Made by a program: the position numbers and the translations under genes. 64,000 bases of DNA from Prevotella sp. tf2-5 (GTDB lineage Bacteria; Bacteroidota; Bacteroidia; Bacteroidales; Bacteroidaceae): the NCBI RefSeq assembly GCF_900115435.1, contig NZ_FOWK01000006.1, positions 100,380 to 164,379 of the forward strand. Direction: 5' to 3'. The notes under the pieces were generated by a model. That model had not been told where the DNA came from. It saw only the letters and a program-made list of their open reading frames with translations, and searched no databases. Positions 1 to 9,165 of the stretch are shown here, piece after piece (the first letter of the stretch is position 1; each line of letters starts with the position of its first letter).

Positions 1-1
1 T

Positions 2-439
2 GCCAACAACCTGGCTCATGAGAAGGGTTATGCCTGTGAGTTCTACCTCGATGCCAAGGAGAAGAAATACATTGACGAGTGTGGTGCCGCCAACTTCTTC
101 GGAATCAAGAACAACACCTACGTCACTCCAAAGTCTACCTCTATTCTGCCCTCTATCACCAATAAGAGTCTGATGCAGGTAGCAGAGGACTTAGGTCTGA
201 AGGTAGAGCGTCGTCCTATCCCTGAGGAGGAGCTGGAGACTTTCGAGGAGGCTGGTGCTTGTGGAACGGCAGCTGTCATCAGTCCTATCTCCTACATTGA
301 CGACTTAGAGACTGGTAAGCGTTATGACTTCGGTGAGAAGCCAGGTCCTATCTCCAAGAAGCTCTTCGATACCCTCCGTGGCATCCAGTATGGAGAGATA
401 GAGGACAAGCACGGTTGGACGACTGTTGTGATAGAATAA
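2..439 (+). CDS. ilvE: Branched-chain amino acid aminotransferase, C-terminal part
   Basis: This is the 3' end of a gene that starts before the window; the open frame runs from base 2 without a stop. The encoded end of the protein has the fold-type IV PLP aminotransferase features of the IlvE family: a CGAANFFGI segment, the strand TPKSTSILPSITNKS and the late EAGACGTAAVISPI segment that helps bind the cofactor phosphate. The enzyme transfers the amino group between glutamate and the keto acids of leucine, isoleucine and valine in the cytoplasm. The stop is 24 bp before the next gene, so the two may be co-transcribed. The N-terminal half and the catalytic lysine cannot be seen. Confidence 0.9.
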   Translation, partial: ANNLAHEKGYACEFYLDAKEKKYIDECGAANFFGIKNNTYVTPKSTSILPSITNKSLMQVAEDLGLKVERRPIPEEELETFEEAGACGTAAVISPISYIDDLETGKRYDFGEKPGPISKKLFDTLRGIQYGEIEDKHGWTTVVIE

Positions 440-463
440 TAACCCAACATAAATCAAACTATT

Positions 464-1072
464 ATGGACAATAATCAAGGTTACAAGAATCGTGCACTTG
501 CCTCTTTGGAAGGTAATTGGACGAATGGTATCATCGCTGCCATTATCTATCTGCTGATCAGTGGATGTGTAGGTCAGGGAGCAGCTATGTTCTTTGACGT
601 AGCGACAGGTTATGGAATCTCAGGATTCTGGTATATCCTCTGTCTGCCCCTGGAATGGGGAATTACTGTTTATTTCCTGAATCTCATCCGTAACGAGGAT
701 ATTGCCTACGAGCGTCTGTTCGATGGTTATAAGGACTTCATCCGTATCTTCCTCGCAGGTTTCCTGGTATCACTCTGTGTTGTTATCGGCATGTTCTTGC
801 TGATTATTCCTGGAATCATCCTTTCCCTCATGTTCTCACAGACCGAGTATATTCTGAAGGATGACAAGCAGATTAGTGCCGCTGACGCTATGAAGAAGAG
901 TGCGGAGATGATGAAGGGACACAAGATGGAGCTGTTCTGGCTGATACTGAGTTTCATCGGCTGGGCTATCCTGTGCTGTCTCACCCTGGGCTTCGGCTTT
1001 ATCTTCCTGCTTCCTTATATTAACAGCACAATGGCTCACTACTATGAGGATCTGAAAGCAGAGAACGCATGA
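464..1072 (+). CDS. DUF975-type integral membrane protein
   Basis: The 202-residue product has several hydrophobic stretches, with likely membrane segments near residues 20-45, 55-75, 90-120 and 155-190. They are separated by short charged loops, including the segment [19 protein letters not shown] between the third and fourth. This pattern, a helix pair followed by an amphipathic repeat and a short tail ([10 protein letters not shown]), fits the DUF975 family, whose function is unknown. The stop codon overlaps the trmB start in ATGA, so translation is probably coupled. Confidence 0.7.
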   Translation: MDNNQGYKNRALASLEGNWTNGIIAAIIYLLISGCVGQGAAMFFDVATGYGISGFWYILCLPLEWGITVYFLNLIRNEDIAYERLFDGYKDFIRIFLAGFLVSLCVVIGMFLLIIPGIILSLMFSQTEYILKDDKQISAADAMKKSAEMMKGHKMELFWLILSFIGWAILCCLTLGFGFIFLLPYINSTMAHYYEDLKAENA

Positions 1073-1839
1073 GTAAAGGCAAGCTGGCGAAATTCGCCGA
1101 CATGGAGACTTATGAGAACGTGTTCCAGTACCCCTATTCGGTGGTGGAACACGTTCCGTTTGAGATGCAGGGTCACTGGCACGAGGAGTATTTCCATAAC
1201 GACAACCCTATCGTGCTGGAACTAGGTTGTGGCAAGGGAGAATATACAGTAGGTCTTGCCAAGCGCTATCCTGACATGAACTTCATCGGAGTGGACATCA
1301 AGGGAGCGAGGATGTGGACAGGTGCCACACAGGCTGTCAAGGAAGGACTGAGGAATGTTGCCTTCCTGCGTACAAATATAGAGATTATTGACCGTTTCTT
1401 TGCCCCTGATGAGGTAACGGAGATATGGCTGACGTTCAGCGACCCGCAGATGAAGAACCCCCGTAAGCGACTGACCTCCACCTATTTCATGAACCGCTAT
1501 CGCCGCTTCCTCATAGATGGAGGACTGATTCATCTGAAGACAGACTCCAATTTCCTTTTCACCTATACTACTTACATGGTGGAAAAGAACCGACTGCCTT
1601 TAGTTCTCCGCACTAATGATTTATACTCTGAGAACTCCGAGTACTCTGAGTTCTCAGAAGCTGCCTCCATCCAAACCTACTACGAGCAGATGTGGATAGA
1701 CCGTGGATTGAACATCAAATACATGAAGTTCCACCTTCCTCACGATGGAGAGTTAGTAGAACCGGACATCGAGATACCATTAGACGACTACCGTTCCTAC
1801 CGGCGTGACAAGCGCAGCTCGTTAGATACTGCGAAATAA
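1069..1839 (+). CDS. trmB: tRNA (guanine-N7-)-methyltransferase
   Basis: TrmB methylates G46 of tRNA with S-adenosylmethionine. The 256-residue product shows a Rossmann SAM-binding motif ([18 protein letters not shown], about residues 49-66), the acidic strand end [12 protein letters not shown] and the family signature around [14 protein letters not shown], the counterpart of FPDPWPKxRHxKRR. The segment [10 protein letters not shown] follows as expected. Its start overlaps the previous stop by 4 bp. Length is slightly above the usual 210-240 because of an extended C-terminus rich in Glu and Arg. Confidence 0.92.
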   Translation: MSKGKLAKFADMETYENVFQYPYSVVEHVPFEMQGHWHEEYFHNDNPIVLELGCGKGEYTVGLAKRYPDMNFIGVDIKGARMWTGATQAVKEGLRNVAFLRTNIEIIDRFFAPDEVTEIWLTFSDPQMKNPRKRLTSTYFMNRYRRFLIDGGLIHLKTDSNFLFTYTTYMVEKNRLPLVLRTNDLYSENSEYSEFSEAASIQTYYEQMWIDRGLNIKYMKFHLPHDGELVEPDIEIPLDDYRSYRRDKRSSLDTAK

Positions 1840-1843
1840 GAAT

Positions 1844-2674
1844 ATGGAAATGAAAGTTATACGATTCGTCTTTACTATCGCGGTCTTGTTCGCAACACTG
1901 AATGTTTGCGCACAGGACGAGGATGACAGTATTGCCTATTCACTCAGTCTGGCTGAGACAGTAGTACTGCCAGATGGTATGACTTTCGAGGAGTACATAT
2001 TGAAAAAGGTGCTTGACAATGCCAAACCGCTCAAGACACGAGTTCGGGCACTGCGCTACTCGGTAACTTGCCAAATGGAGAAGGATATTGACCTGACGAC
2101 ATTTCCAAATCGCAGGACTATCACCTTCGCCGCCCGTCTGGCTGGTTATGGTCCTATCGTGAGCGCCCTCAGGGAACATAAGTATTTCAGTATCACAATG
2201 GCGGAGGATGTGCTGTTCAATAATGGAAGGATTACGACCTCGAATGTGCGGATGGTAGAGATGAAACAGGAACTGACGAAGAAGCAGATAGCCTCGTTCC
2301 TCAAGCACGATGGGATGATGAGTGCCAACGTGTACGACCAGTTCTATAAGAAGGTACGCGAGAAAGTGAAGGAGCTGCAGAAGAAATATAGGAAGAAGAA
2401 GGAGACAGGCATGAAGTATGTTGGCAGTTATACGGTGGGCAACAGGACCTTCTATATTGTCAAGCTCGACAACATGCGGGTGCATATTGCTGACGGTTGC
2501 TGGCAGATCTCACGCATCAACTGGCAGGAGAAACAGAATAACATGCAATATGAGTTCAAGGAAGTGAGACCTGATCTTTTCCTGCTCTCACAAGGTACGG
2601 CAAAGTTTTTCGTGGACAAGGTGAAATGGCCCAAGGGCTACGTCTCCATGAGAATGACATATACCTATCACTAA
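1844..2674 (+). CDS. Secreted protein of unknown function
   Basis: The 276-residue product begins with a signal peptide (MEMKVIRFVFTIAVLFATL, cleavage probably after NVCA-Q), so it is exported to the periplasm. The mature part is soluble, lysine-rich near residues 165-185 (VREKVKELQKKYRKKKETG) and rich in beta strands after that. No family is recognised with confidence. It starts 4 bp after trmB and is the last gene of the plus-strand run before a repeat-filled convergent gap. Confidence 0.75.
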   Translation: MEMKVIRFVFTIAVLFATLNVCAQDEDDSIAYSLSLAETVVLPDGMTFEEYILKKVLDNAKPLKTRVRALRYSVTCQMEKDIDLTTFPNRRTITFAARLAGYGPIVSALREHKYFSITMAEDVLFNNGRITTSNVRMVEMKQELTKKQIASFLKHDGMMSANVYDQFYKKVREKVKELQKKYRKKKETGMKYVGSYTVGNRTFYIVKLDNMRVHIADGCWQISRINWQEKQNNMQYEFKEVRPDLFLLSQGTAKFFVDKVKWPKGYVSMRMTYTYH

Positions 2675-2686
2675 AATAGAGGTGTT

Positions 2687-2837
2687 TTACGAAGGCGGCA
2701 CTTCCTGCCCTCGAAGGTGCCGCTTCCTCGGGTCGAAGGCGGCACCTTCAAAGGTCGAAGGCGGCACCTTCGCAAACAGGAGGTGCCGCCTTCGCATTTC
2801 GGAATAATTTCTCGGTAGGAAACTACCTAAGGTGAAA
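2687..2837. repeat. Cluster of GGCGGCACCTTC palindromic units between convergent genes
   Basis: This short convergent gap holds five copies, in both orientations, of a GAAGGCGGCACCTTC-like unit. The last two form a perfect 14-bp stem (2756-2769 with 2781-2794, CGAAGGCGGCACCT). The gap ends with the motif TCGGTAGGAAAC near 2812-2823, which recurs as a tandem array near 51.8 kb. The stem could end transcription from either side, but there is no clear T-run. The multiple copies suggest a genome-wide repeat family. Confidence 0.75.
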
Positions 2838-4229
2838 TTACTGCATGTCGTAAACCACTTGCATGAGCTTCTTGCCGATAGCGTCGGCCTCCTCCATGGT
2901 GTTCGCCTCGCTATAGACACGGATAATCGGTTCGGTATTCGACTTACGCAGATGTACCCACTTGTCGGGGAAGTCAATCTTCACACCGTCGATATCGTTC
3001 ACCTGTGCTGTCGGATCAGCCGCAAACATCTCCTTCACCTTCACCAAGATAGCATCCACATCCGTCTCCGGGGTCAGGTCGATACGGTTCTTGGCAATCT
3101 GATAGTCAGGGAAGGTGGCACGCAGCTCACTCACCTTGCAACCTTTTTTGGCAAGAGAGGTCAGGAAGAGGGCGATACCCACCAAGGCATCACGACCATA
3201 ATGACTCTCGGGATAGATGACACCACCATTACCCTCACCACCGATAATGGCATTCACCTCCTTCATCTTCGTCGTCACATTGACCTCACCCACAGCGGCA
3301 GCCGTATACTTGCCACCATGTTTCTCCGTCACATCACGGAGGGCACGGGTAGATGACAGGTTAGAAACGGTATTACCCTTAGTATTCGACAACACGTAAT
3401 CAGCGACGCTGACCAGTGTGTACTCCTCACCGAACATTTTTCCATTCTCACAGATAAAGGCAAGACGGTCGACATCAGGATCAACGACGATACCCAGGTC
3501 ATACGCTCCTGTCTTCATCTCGTCCATGATACCCTGCAGATTCTTCTCCAATGGCTCCGGGTTATGGGCGAAGTCGCCATTAGCCTCCCCATTGAGAATC
3601 TTATACTCCACCCCTAACGCCTTCAAAAGTTGAGGCAGGATAATGCCACCCACACTATTGATGGTGTCCACACATACTTTGAAATGAGCGTTCTTGACAG
3701 CCTCCGTGTCCACTAACTTCAAGCGGAGGACATCCTCGATATGACGGGCATCAAAAGTATTGTCCTCCATATAATGTCCCAGATGGTCGACATCCGCATA
3801 CTCGAAATTCTCCTTCTCAGCAATGTCAAGGACGACAGCACCGTCTGCCGCAGTCAGGAACTCACCCTCGCTATTCAGCAATTTGAGGGCATTCCACTGA
3901 CGAGGATTATGAGAGGCAGTGATGATGATACCACCATCGGCACCAGACATCCTGACGGCAAGCTCTGTAGTAGGTGTAGTGGCAAGACCGATATTGATGA
4001 CATCATACCCTACTCCCATCAGAGTACCACATACCACATTCTTCACCATCTCGCCGGAGATACGGGCATCACGTCCCACCACGATCTTGTTGGAGGAACC
4101 CTTCCCGTTACGGCGGATAAACTGTGCATAGGCTGTGGTGAACTTCACGATATCAAGAGGGTTCAAGGTATCGCCCGTAGAACCGCCTATCGTTCCACGG
4201 ATACCAGAAATGGATTTAATAAGTGTCAT
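2838..4229 (-). CDS. glmM: Phosphoglucosamine mutase / phosphohexomutase
   Basis: The enzyme belongs to the alpha-D-phosphohexomutase family and most likely turns glucosamine-6-phosphate into glucosamine-1-phosphate for peptidoglycan and LPS precursors. All four family landmarks are visible: the serine loop TASHNPRQWNALK (phospho-serine near residue 106), the metal loop DPDVDR, the sugar-binding loop GGEGNGG and the C-terminal phosphate loop RKSNTEPIIRVYSEA. The length of 463 is normal. It lies 12 bp downstream of the lipoprotein gene and probably shares its promoter. Phosphomannomutase activity cannot be excluded from sequence. Confidence 0.88.
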   Translation of the reverse strand: MTLIKSISGIRGTIGGSTGDTLNPLDIVKFTTAYAQFIRRNGKGSSNKIVVGRDARISGEMVKNVVCGTLMGVGYDVINIGLATTPTTELAVRMSGADGGIIITASHNPRQWNALKLLNSEGEFLTAADGAVVLDIAEKENFEYADVDHLGHYMEDNTFDARHIEDVLRLKLVDTEAVKNAHFKVCVDTINSVGGIILPQLLKALGVEYKILNGEANGDFAHNPEPLEKNLQGIMDEMKTGAYDLGIVVDPDVDRLAFICENGKMFGEEYTLVSVADYVLSNTKGNTVSNLSSTRALRDVTEKHGGKYTAAAVGEVNVTTKMKEVNAIIGGEGNGGVIYPESHYGRDALVGIALFLTSLAKKGCKVSELRATFPDYQIAKNRIDLTPETDVDAILVKVKEMFAADPTAQVNDIDGVKIDFPDKWVHLRKSNTEPIIRVYSEANTMEEADAIGKKLMQVVYDMQ

Positions 4230-4241
4230 GTTTTCTTGGTT

Positions 4242-4898
4242 TTATTTATCTCTTTCGTAAGTAATCTCGTAATAACAAGGGAAGACACTGGATGAGGCAT
4301 CCACCGTACCCTGGGAATGAGGAACGATCAGGCGAACCTTGGCAATCTCGTCGTCATCATTGACAGGACGTCCAATGTTCACATACGTCAACGGCACCAG
4401 CCAGCCTGCAGGAACGGAGGTGGAACTATGAGTATAGCTCATCAAACCATATACAAAAGACCCTGTGTAAGTATTACCAATACGCTCCACCATCATCTTG
4501 TCAGGAAGAGAGGAATAGTTTCCATAAGAAGCGTCATAGAAATAAACGATGTCATTTCTCGTCACCAGCTTGTTTTCCTTAATATTATATTCTGAGAAAC
4601 GACAAAGTATCTCCAATGTCTCGCCGTCTTTCACCTTCTCGCCACATCCCTTACGGACGATCTGCATGTAGACACCACTTCTCTCAAGATAGACGTACTC
4701 GTTGTTGGCGACATTCGTCGTCTCTCCCTGATCAGTAAACTGTGTCTGGCTTATCACCTTGATATTATTCTTAGAGATATATCGATTTATCGCCTCACGC
4801 TCCGCATCCTTCAGGTCAGAATAGGTCTCACCCTTATTACAACTGGTAAGAAAAAGGATGCCGCAAAGCAATACCAACAGACTATAAACTTTCTTCAT
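4242..4898 (-). CDS. DUF4827 lipoprotein
   Basis: The 218-residue product starts with a lipoprotein signal peptide (MKKVYSLLVLLCGILFLTSC, lipid-modified Cys20), so it is anchored in an envelope membrane. The mature part contains VKDGETLEILCRFSEYN and a segment YTGSFVYGLM. This pattern recalls the FKBP-type prolyl isomerases to which DUF4827 is thought to be related, but catalysis cannot be claimed. A promoter with -7 box TAATTTTG (minus strand, 4932-4925) sits just upstream. glmM follows 12 bp downstream. Confidence 0.72.
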   Translation of the reverse strand: MKKVYSLLVLLCGILFLTSCNKGETYSDLKDAEREAINRYISKNNIKVISQTQFTDQGETTNVANNEYVYLERSGVYMQIVRKGCGEKVKDGETLEILCRFSEYNIKENKLVTRNDIVYFYDASYGNYSSLPDKMMVERIGNTYTGSFVYGLMSYTHSSTSVPAGWLVPLTYVNIGRPVNDDDEIAKVRLIVPHSQGTVDASSSVFPCYYEITYERDK

Positions 4899-4924
4899 TT
4901 TACGCTATCATTATATTTCGGGCA

Positions 4925-4932
4925 CAAAATTA
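4925..4932 (-). promoter_or_regulatory. Bacteroidetes -7 promoter box for the DUF4827-glmM pair
   Basis: The minus strand reads TAATTTTG 27 bp before the lipoprotein start, matching TAnnTTTG. An A/T-rich stretch takes the place of a clear -33 TTTG. Confidence 0.6.
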
Positions 4933-4964
4933 CAAATAAAAAAACAATTATCTGCAATATTAGG

Positions 4965-5999
4965 CTACTTTAACGTGTCTTCAAAGTGAAGGATGGCTTG
5001 TTTGACCACCTCAACAGCCTCGTCCATCGTACACATCAACTTTCCTCCTGAGGCATTCAGATGCCCTCCCCCATTGAAGAACATCTCCGCCATCTTATTA
5101 CATGGGAAATCGTCAACAGAGCGAAGACTGATCCATATCAGCTTATCACGCTCCGAGTCCTCACGCAGAGAGATACTCAGTTTCAGTCCCTTGATCTGCA
5201 ACGGCATATTGACCAAGCCCTCCGCATCGCCTTTGATAAAATGGAAACGCTGCAGGTCCTCACGGGTCAACGTATAAAACGCAGCATGACGCTGCTCATC
5301 GACTACCAGTTTATGACAAAGCACATAACCCACCATACGGATACGGTGCTCACTATAGTTATGATAGACATGACGATAGATCTTGTCCTTGTCGATATGC
5401 TTGGTCAGCAACTGACTGATGATAAAATAGATGTCAGGAGAGGAGGAGTTATAGGTAAACCCGCCAGTATCCGTCATCATTCCACAATAGACAGGAATGG
5501 CGAAATGCTTCCCCTGCTGCTCGAACAGCCCCATCTGCCAGACTATCCGGAACACCAGTTCACAAGTAGACGACATCTCCGGATGTGAGATGGTCAGGAC
5601 AGCATCCACGTCAGGTTCCAAATGATGGTCTATGAGCACTTTCTTCGCCGGGGAACTTGCCAATGCAGCTGCCATAGCCTCCGTCCGAGACAGGGTATTG
5701 AAGTCAAGACAGAACACCAGATCAGCGATTTTCAATACCATATCGACATAATCCTTACGCTTGTCATAGCGTACGATTTTCTCCGTATTCGGCAACCATT
5801 TCAAGTAATCGGGATATTGGTCTGGCGCAACGATCAGCGGGTCTTTCCCCATTCCTCGCAACACCTCTGCCCATCCCAGCATGGAACCTAATGCGTCACC
5901 ATCCGCATTCACATGGCAACACAACACAATGGTCTCCGCGGTATCGATAAGGGAGCGCAGTTGACTGCACTCCCCTTCTGTCATGATCTCTTTCAGCAT
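4965..5999 (-). CDS. DHH-family phosphoesterase (NrnA-like)
   Basis: The 344-residue product has the DHH domain motifs: the first metal-binding loop CCHVNADGDALGSML (Asp33, Asp35), FCLDFNTLSR, and LIDHHLEPD with the DHH triad. A C-terminal DHHA1 domain follows with the RNA-binding motif GGGHLNASGGK. Relatives are bifunctional oligoribonuclease/pAp phosphatases that degrade nanoRNA and 3'-phosphoadenosine 5'-phosphate in the cytoplasm. Its ATG overlaps the stop of the upstream nucleotidyltransferase by one base, so the two are translated together. Whether RNA, pAp or a cyclic dinucleotide product is the main substrate cannot be decided here. Confidence 0.85.
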   Translation of the reverse strand: MLKEIMTEGECSQLRSLIDTAETIVLCCHVNADGDALGSMLGWAEVLRGMGKDPLIVAPDQYPDYLKWLPNTEKIVRYDKRKDYVDMVLKIADLVFCLDFNTLSRTEAMAAALASSPAKKVLIDHHLEPDVDAVLTISHPEMSSTCELVFRIVWQMGLFEQQGKHFAIPVYCGMMTDTGGFTYNSSSPDIYFIISQLLTKHIDKDKIYRHVYHNYSEHRIRMVGYVLCHKLVVDEQRHAAFYTLTREDLQRFHFIKGDAEGLVNMPLQIKGLKLSISLREDSERDKLIWISLRSVDDFPCNKMAEMFFNGGGHLNASGGKLMCTMDEAVEVVKQAILHFEDTLK

Positions 6000-6940
6000 C
6001 AGAATAATTTATTCGGATAAACACCCTCATCGACTAATTGCTGGATACGCTTCACCGTATCCTCACGATCAGCGGCGTAAGTCACACCAAACCATTTAGA
6101 AGTGGTATCCAGCACCTCACAGGTAGCGGTACCCTCTGTAATGAGCTTGTTGACCATCAATGGGATAAAGAACTCTGCCTTCAGGTTCTCTATATTCTTC
6201 GGGTCACTCAGGAACTCCTTGAAGTATGCCTCAGAATACTCGAAATAGTCAGGCGTAAAGCCCCACATATTCATAGATACAGGGGTATTGTCGTCTACGA
6301 CCACCCACTTGCCATTCTCGTCCTTATAACGGATCGGTTCTGTGGCGGCACCGGCATTGGAGCCATCCTCCGCACAACGTACGATCTCCGTACGCTCTAC
6401 GACATCCGTCAAGTGTCCCTTGTCATTCTTCGTACAGATACCACGAGCCACGGTACCATTCTCACTCAACGTGTTACCTACGCGGAAACCTACCATCGCA
6501 TACTGGTTCTTGGCACCTTCAGGAAGCTCTGAGAGGTATTTGCCAATCACCATGAAGGCATCACGGTTGTAGAAGTCGTCACAGTTGATGACACAGAATG
6601 GTTCCTTGATCACATCCTTGCCCATCAATACAGCATGGTTGGTACCCCAAGGCTTCACACGTCCCTCAGGAACCTTGAAGCCTTCGGGCAGGGCGTCAAT
6701 ACCCTGGAAACACAGCTCACAGGGAACATGTCCCTTATATTTCGAGAGAATCTGGGTACGGAACTGCTCCTCAAAATCCTTACGGATAACCCATACTATC
6801 TTGCCGAATCCTGCCTGGATAGCATCATAGATACTATAGTCCATGATGGTCTCCCCATTGGGACCCAGACCGTCCAACTGCTTCAGACCGCCATAGCGGC
6901 TTCCCATACCAGCAGCTAATAGAAATAATGTCGGTTTCAT
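5999..6940 (-). CDS. Sugar-phosphate nucleotidyltransferase family protein
   Basis: The product (313 residues) opens with the nucleotide-binding loop of the NTP_transferase family, LLAAGMGSRYGGLKQLDGLG (residues 7-26). The segment CVINCDDFYNRDAF carries the metal-binding aspartates. The family joins a sugar-1-phosphate to a nucleoside triphosphate, or transfers nucleotides to related phospho-compounds; the exact sugar is not readable. It lies 49 bp downstream of thrS and overlaps the DHH gene by one base. Confidence 0.8.
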   Translation of the reverse strand: MKPTLFLLAAGMGSRYGGLKQLDGLGPNGETIMDYSIYDAIQAGFGKIVWVIRKDFEEQFRTQILSKYKGHVPCELCFQGIDALPEGFKVPEGRVKPWGTNHAVLMGKDVIKEPFCVINCDDFYNRDAFMVIGKYLSELPEGAKNQYAMVGFRVGNTLSENGTVARGICTKNDKGHLTDVVERTEIVRCAEDGSNAGAATEPIRYKDENGKWVVVDDNTPVSMNMWGFTPDYFEYSEAYFKEFLSDPKNIENLKAEFFIPLMVNKLITEGTATCEVLDTTSKWFGVTYAADREDTVKRIQQLVDEGVYPNKLF

Positions 6941-6989
6941 AAATCTCTAAATTATAAACTTTACACTTTAAACTATAACTTTATCCGAA

Positions 6990-8933
6990 TCAGAACTCCT
7001 TCGTCATCTCAGCGACTTCAGCATTGATATGGTCGATGAACTCCTGGATCGTCATCACCTTCTGCTCACCACCACCCTGCGGACGAACAGCAACAGTACC
7101 GTCAGCCTGTTCTTTCTCACCGACGATGACCATATATGGAATACGCTTCAACTCATTATCACGGATCTTACGACCGAGTTTCTCATTACGCAAATCGATA
7201 GTAGGACGAACACCACCGAGGTCGAACTTCTTAGCCACCTCTTTCGCATAGTCGTTATATTTCTCAGACAATGGCAGGATAGCCACCTGATCTGGTGTCA
7301 GCCACAAGGGGAAGTGTCCACTGGTATGCTCGATGAGCACGGCACAGAAACGCTCCATACTTCCAAACGGAGCACGGTGAATCATCACTGGTGTCTTCTT
7401 CTGGTTGTCCTCGTCGGTATACTCGAGTTGGAAACGCTTCGGCAGGTTGTAGTCTACCTGGATCGTACCCAGCTGCCAACGACGACCGATGGCATCCTTG
7501 ATCATGAAGTCGAGCTTAGGACCATAGAAAGCAGCCTCACCATATTCTACCTTGGCAGGCAAGCCCTTCTCCTCACAAGCCTCAACAATAGCTTTCTCGG
7601 CAAGAGCCCAGTCCTCATCAGTGCCTACATATTTATCATGGTCGTTAGGATCACGCAAGGAGATCTGTGCCTCGAAGTTAAATCCGAAGGCAGACAGTAC
7701 GATACCGATGATATCCATCACATTCAGGAACTCCTGCTTCACCTGGTCTGGACGACAGAACAGGTGGGCATCATCCTGTGTAAAGGAGCGTACACGGGTC
7801 AGTCCGTGCAGCTCACCACTCTGCTCATAACGATATACCGTTCCGAACTCAGCGATGCGCAAGGGAAGGTCACGATAGGAACGGGGCTTCCAAGCGAAGA
7901 TCTCACAATGGTGAGGACAGTTCATCGGCTTCAGCATATACTCCTCATCCTCCTCAGGGGTATGGATCGGCTGGAAAGAATCCTTACCATAATGGGCATA
8001 GTGACCACTGGTAATATAGAGGTTCTTAGAACCAATATGCGGAGTGATAACCTCTTGATAACCAAATCTTTTCTGAACTTTACGCAAGTGGTCTTGCAAG
8101 CGCAGGCGCAGCTCCGTTCCCTTTGGCAGCCAGATAGGCAGACCCTTACCTACTTTGTCGGAGAACATGAAGAGTTCCATCTCCTTACCAATCTTACGAT
8201 GGTCGCGTTTCTTAGCCTCCTCCAACATCACGAGATACTCATCGAGCATCTTCTTCTTCGGGAACGAGATACCATACAGACGCTGCATCTGCTCACGGGT
8301 AGCGTCACCACGCCAGAAAGCACCAGCGACACTCGTCAGTTTCACTGCCTTGATCTCGCCTGTATCCATCAAGTGCGGACCACGGCAGAGGTCGGTGAAG
8401 TTACCCTGTGTATAGGTTGTGATACTGCCATCCTCCAGATCCTGGTCGATATGCTCGCACTTATAAGTCTGACCGTCAGCGGCAAACTCCTTCAGGGCGT
8501 CTGCCTTAGCCACCTCTTTGCGAACAACAGGCTCTTTCTTAGAGGCAAGTTCACGCATCTTATCCTCAATCTTCGGGAAATCGCTCTCCTTGATCATCTC
8601 GCCATTAGGCAACAGCACGTCATAGAAGAAGCCGTTCTCCACGGCAGGTCCGAAACCAAACTGGATACCAGGATACAACTCCTGCAGTGCCTCAGCCAAC
8701 AAGTGGGCTGATGTGTGCCAGAAGGTATGCTTACCCTGCTCGTCATCAAACTTGTAAAGTTCAATCGTCGCATCCTCATTGATAGGGCGATTGAGTTCCA
8801 CGGTCTCCCCATTCACACCACAGGCAATCACGCTGCGTGCCAGAGCTGGTGAGATACTCTCGGCAATCTGAAGTCCGGTAACGCCCTGCTCATACGAGCG
8901 AACAGACCCGTCCGGAAAAGTAATGTTGATCAT
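6990..8933 (-). CDS. thrS: Threonyl-tRNA synthetase
   Basis: The full-length product (647 residues) contains an N-terminal TGS domain (residues 1-60), the second additional domain with [15 protein letters not shown], the class II core and a C-terminal anticodon-binding domain. Motif 2 is visible as [20 protein letters not shown], and [10 protein letters not shown] holds the zinc-binding cysteine. The enzyme charges tRNA-Thr and edits Ser-tRNA-Thr. A promoter with TACTTTCG (8974-8967) and TTTG 20 bp further upstream precedes it. It is not followed by infC-rpmI-rplT, its frequent neighbours in Bacteroidales. Confidence 0.97.
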   Translation of the reverse strand: MINITFPDGSVRSYEQGVTGLQIAESISPALARSVIACGVNGETVELNRPINEDATIELYKFDDEQGKHTFWHTSAHLLAEALQELYPGIQFGFGPAVENGFFYDVLLPNGEMIKESDFPKIEDKMRELASKKEPVVRKEVAKADALKEFAADGQTYKCEHIDQDLEDGSITTYTQGNFTDLCRGPHLMDTGEIKAVKLTSVAGAFWRGDATREQMQRLYGISFPKKKMLDEYLVMLEEAKKRDHRKIGKEMELFMFSDKVGKGLPIWLPKGTELRLRLQDHLRKVQKRFGYQEVITPHIGSKNLYITSGHYAHYGKDSFQPIHTPEEDEEYMLKPMNCPHHCEIFAWKPRSYRDLPLRIAEFGTVYRYEQSGELHGLTRVRSFTQDDAHLFCRPDQVKQEFLNVMDIIGIVLSAFGFNFEAQISLRDPNDHDKYVGTDEDWALAEKAIVEACEEKGLPAKVEYGEAAFYGPKLDFMIKDAIGRRWQLGTIQVDYNLPKRFQLEYTDEDNQKKTPVMIHRAPFGSMERFCAVLIEHTSGHFPLWLTPDQVAILPLSEKYNDYAKEVAKKFDLGGVRPTIDLRNEKLGRKIRDNELKRIPYMVIVGEKEQADGTVAVRPQGGGEQKVMTIQEFIDHINAEVAEMTKEF

Positions 8934-8966
8934 ATCTACAATATATGTTTAAGTTTAAATCGCCTG

Positions 8967-8998
8967 CGAAAGTACTAATAAACAACCAAAACACCAAA
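8967..8998 (-). promoter_or_regulatory. Promoter of thrS
   Basis: On the minus strand a TTTG (8998-8995) lies 20 bp before TACTTTCG (8974-8967), a one-base variant of the -7 consensus TAnnTTTG. The start codon follows after about 33 bp. Confidence 0.6.
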
Positions 8999-9067
8999 TA
9001 AAAACACATTTTTTATACTATAACTTAAAATAAATAAAGTTTTCTATGGTTTTTTGATTTTTTTGGT

Positions 9068-9075
9068 TACCTTTG
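9068..9075 (+). promoter_or_regulatory. Promoter -7 box of the efflux operon
   Basis: TACCTTTG matches the -7 consensus and lies 90 bp before the adaptor start. The -33 region is T-rich without a clean TTTG at the expected spacing. The leader between box and start shows no obvious repressor site. Confidence 0.55.
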
Positions 9076-9165
9076 CATTTCAATGACTTAAATGACAAGA
9101 GCAAATAGTTCCTTTGTCATCCCCCTAAAACAAATAATATAAAACAATCATAATAATTAATTAAA

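Noticed and set aside
7029..8711. Open frame of 560 codons on the plus strand
   Set aside because: It lies antisense to thrS, which has all expected motifs; the product is a low-quality Leu/Thr/His-rich sequence without domains.
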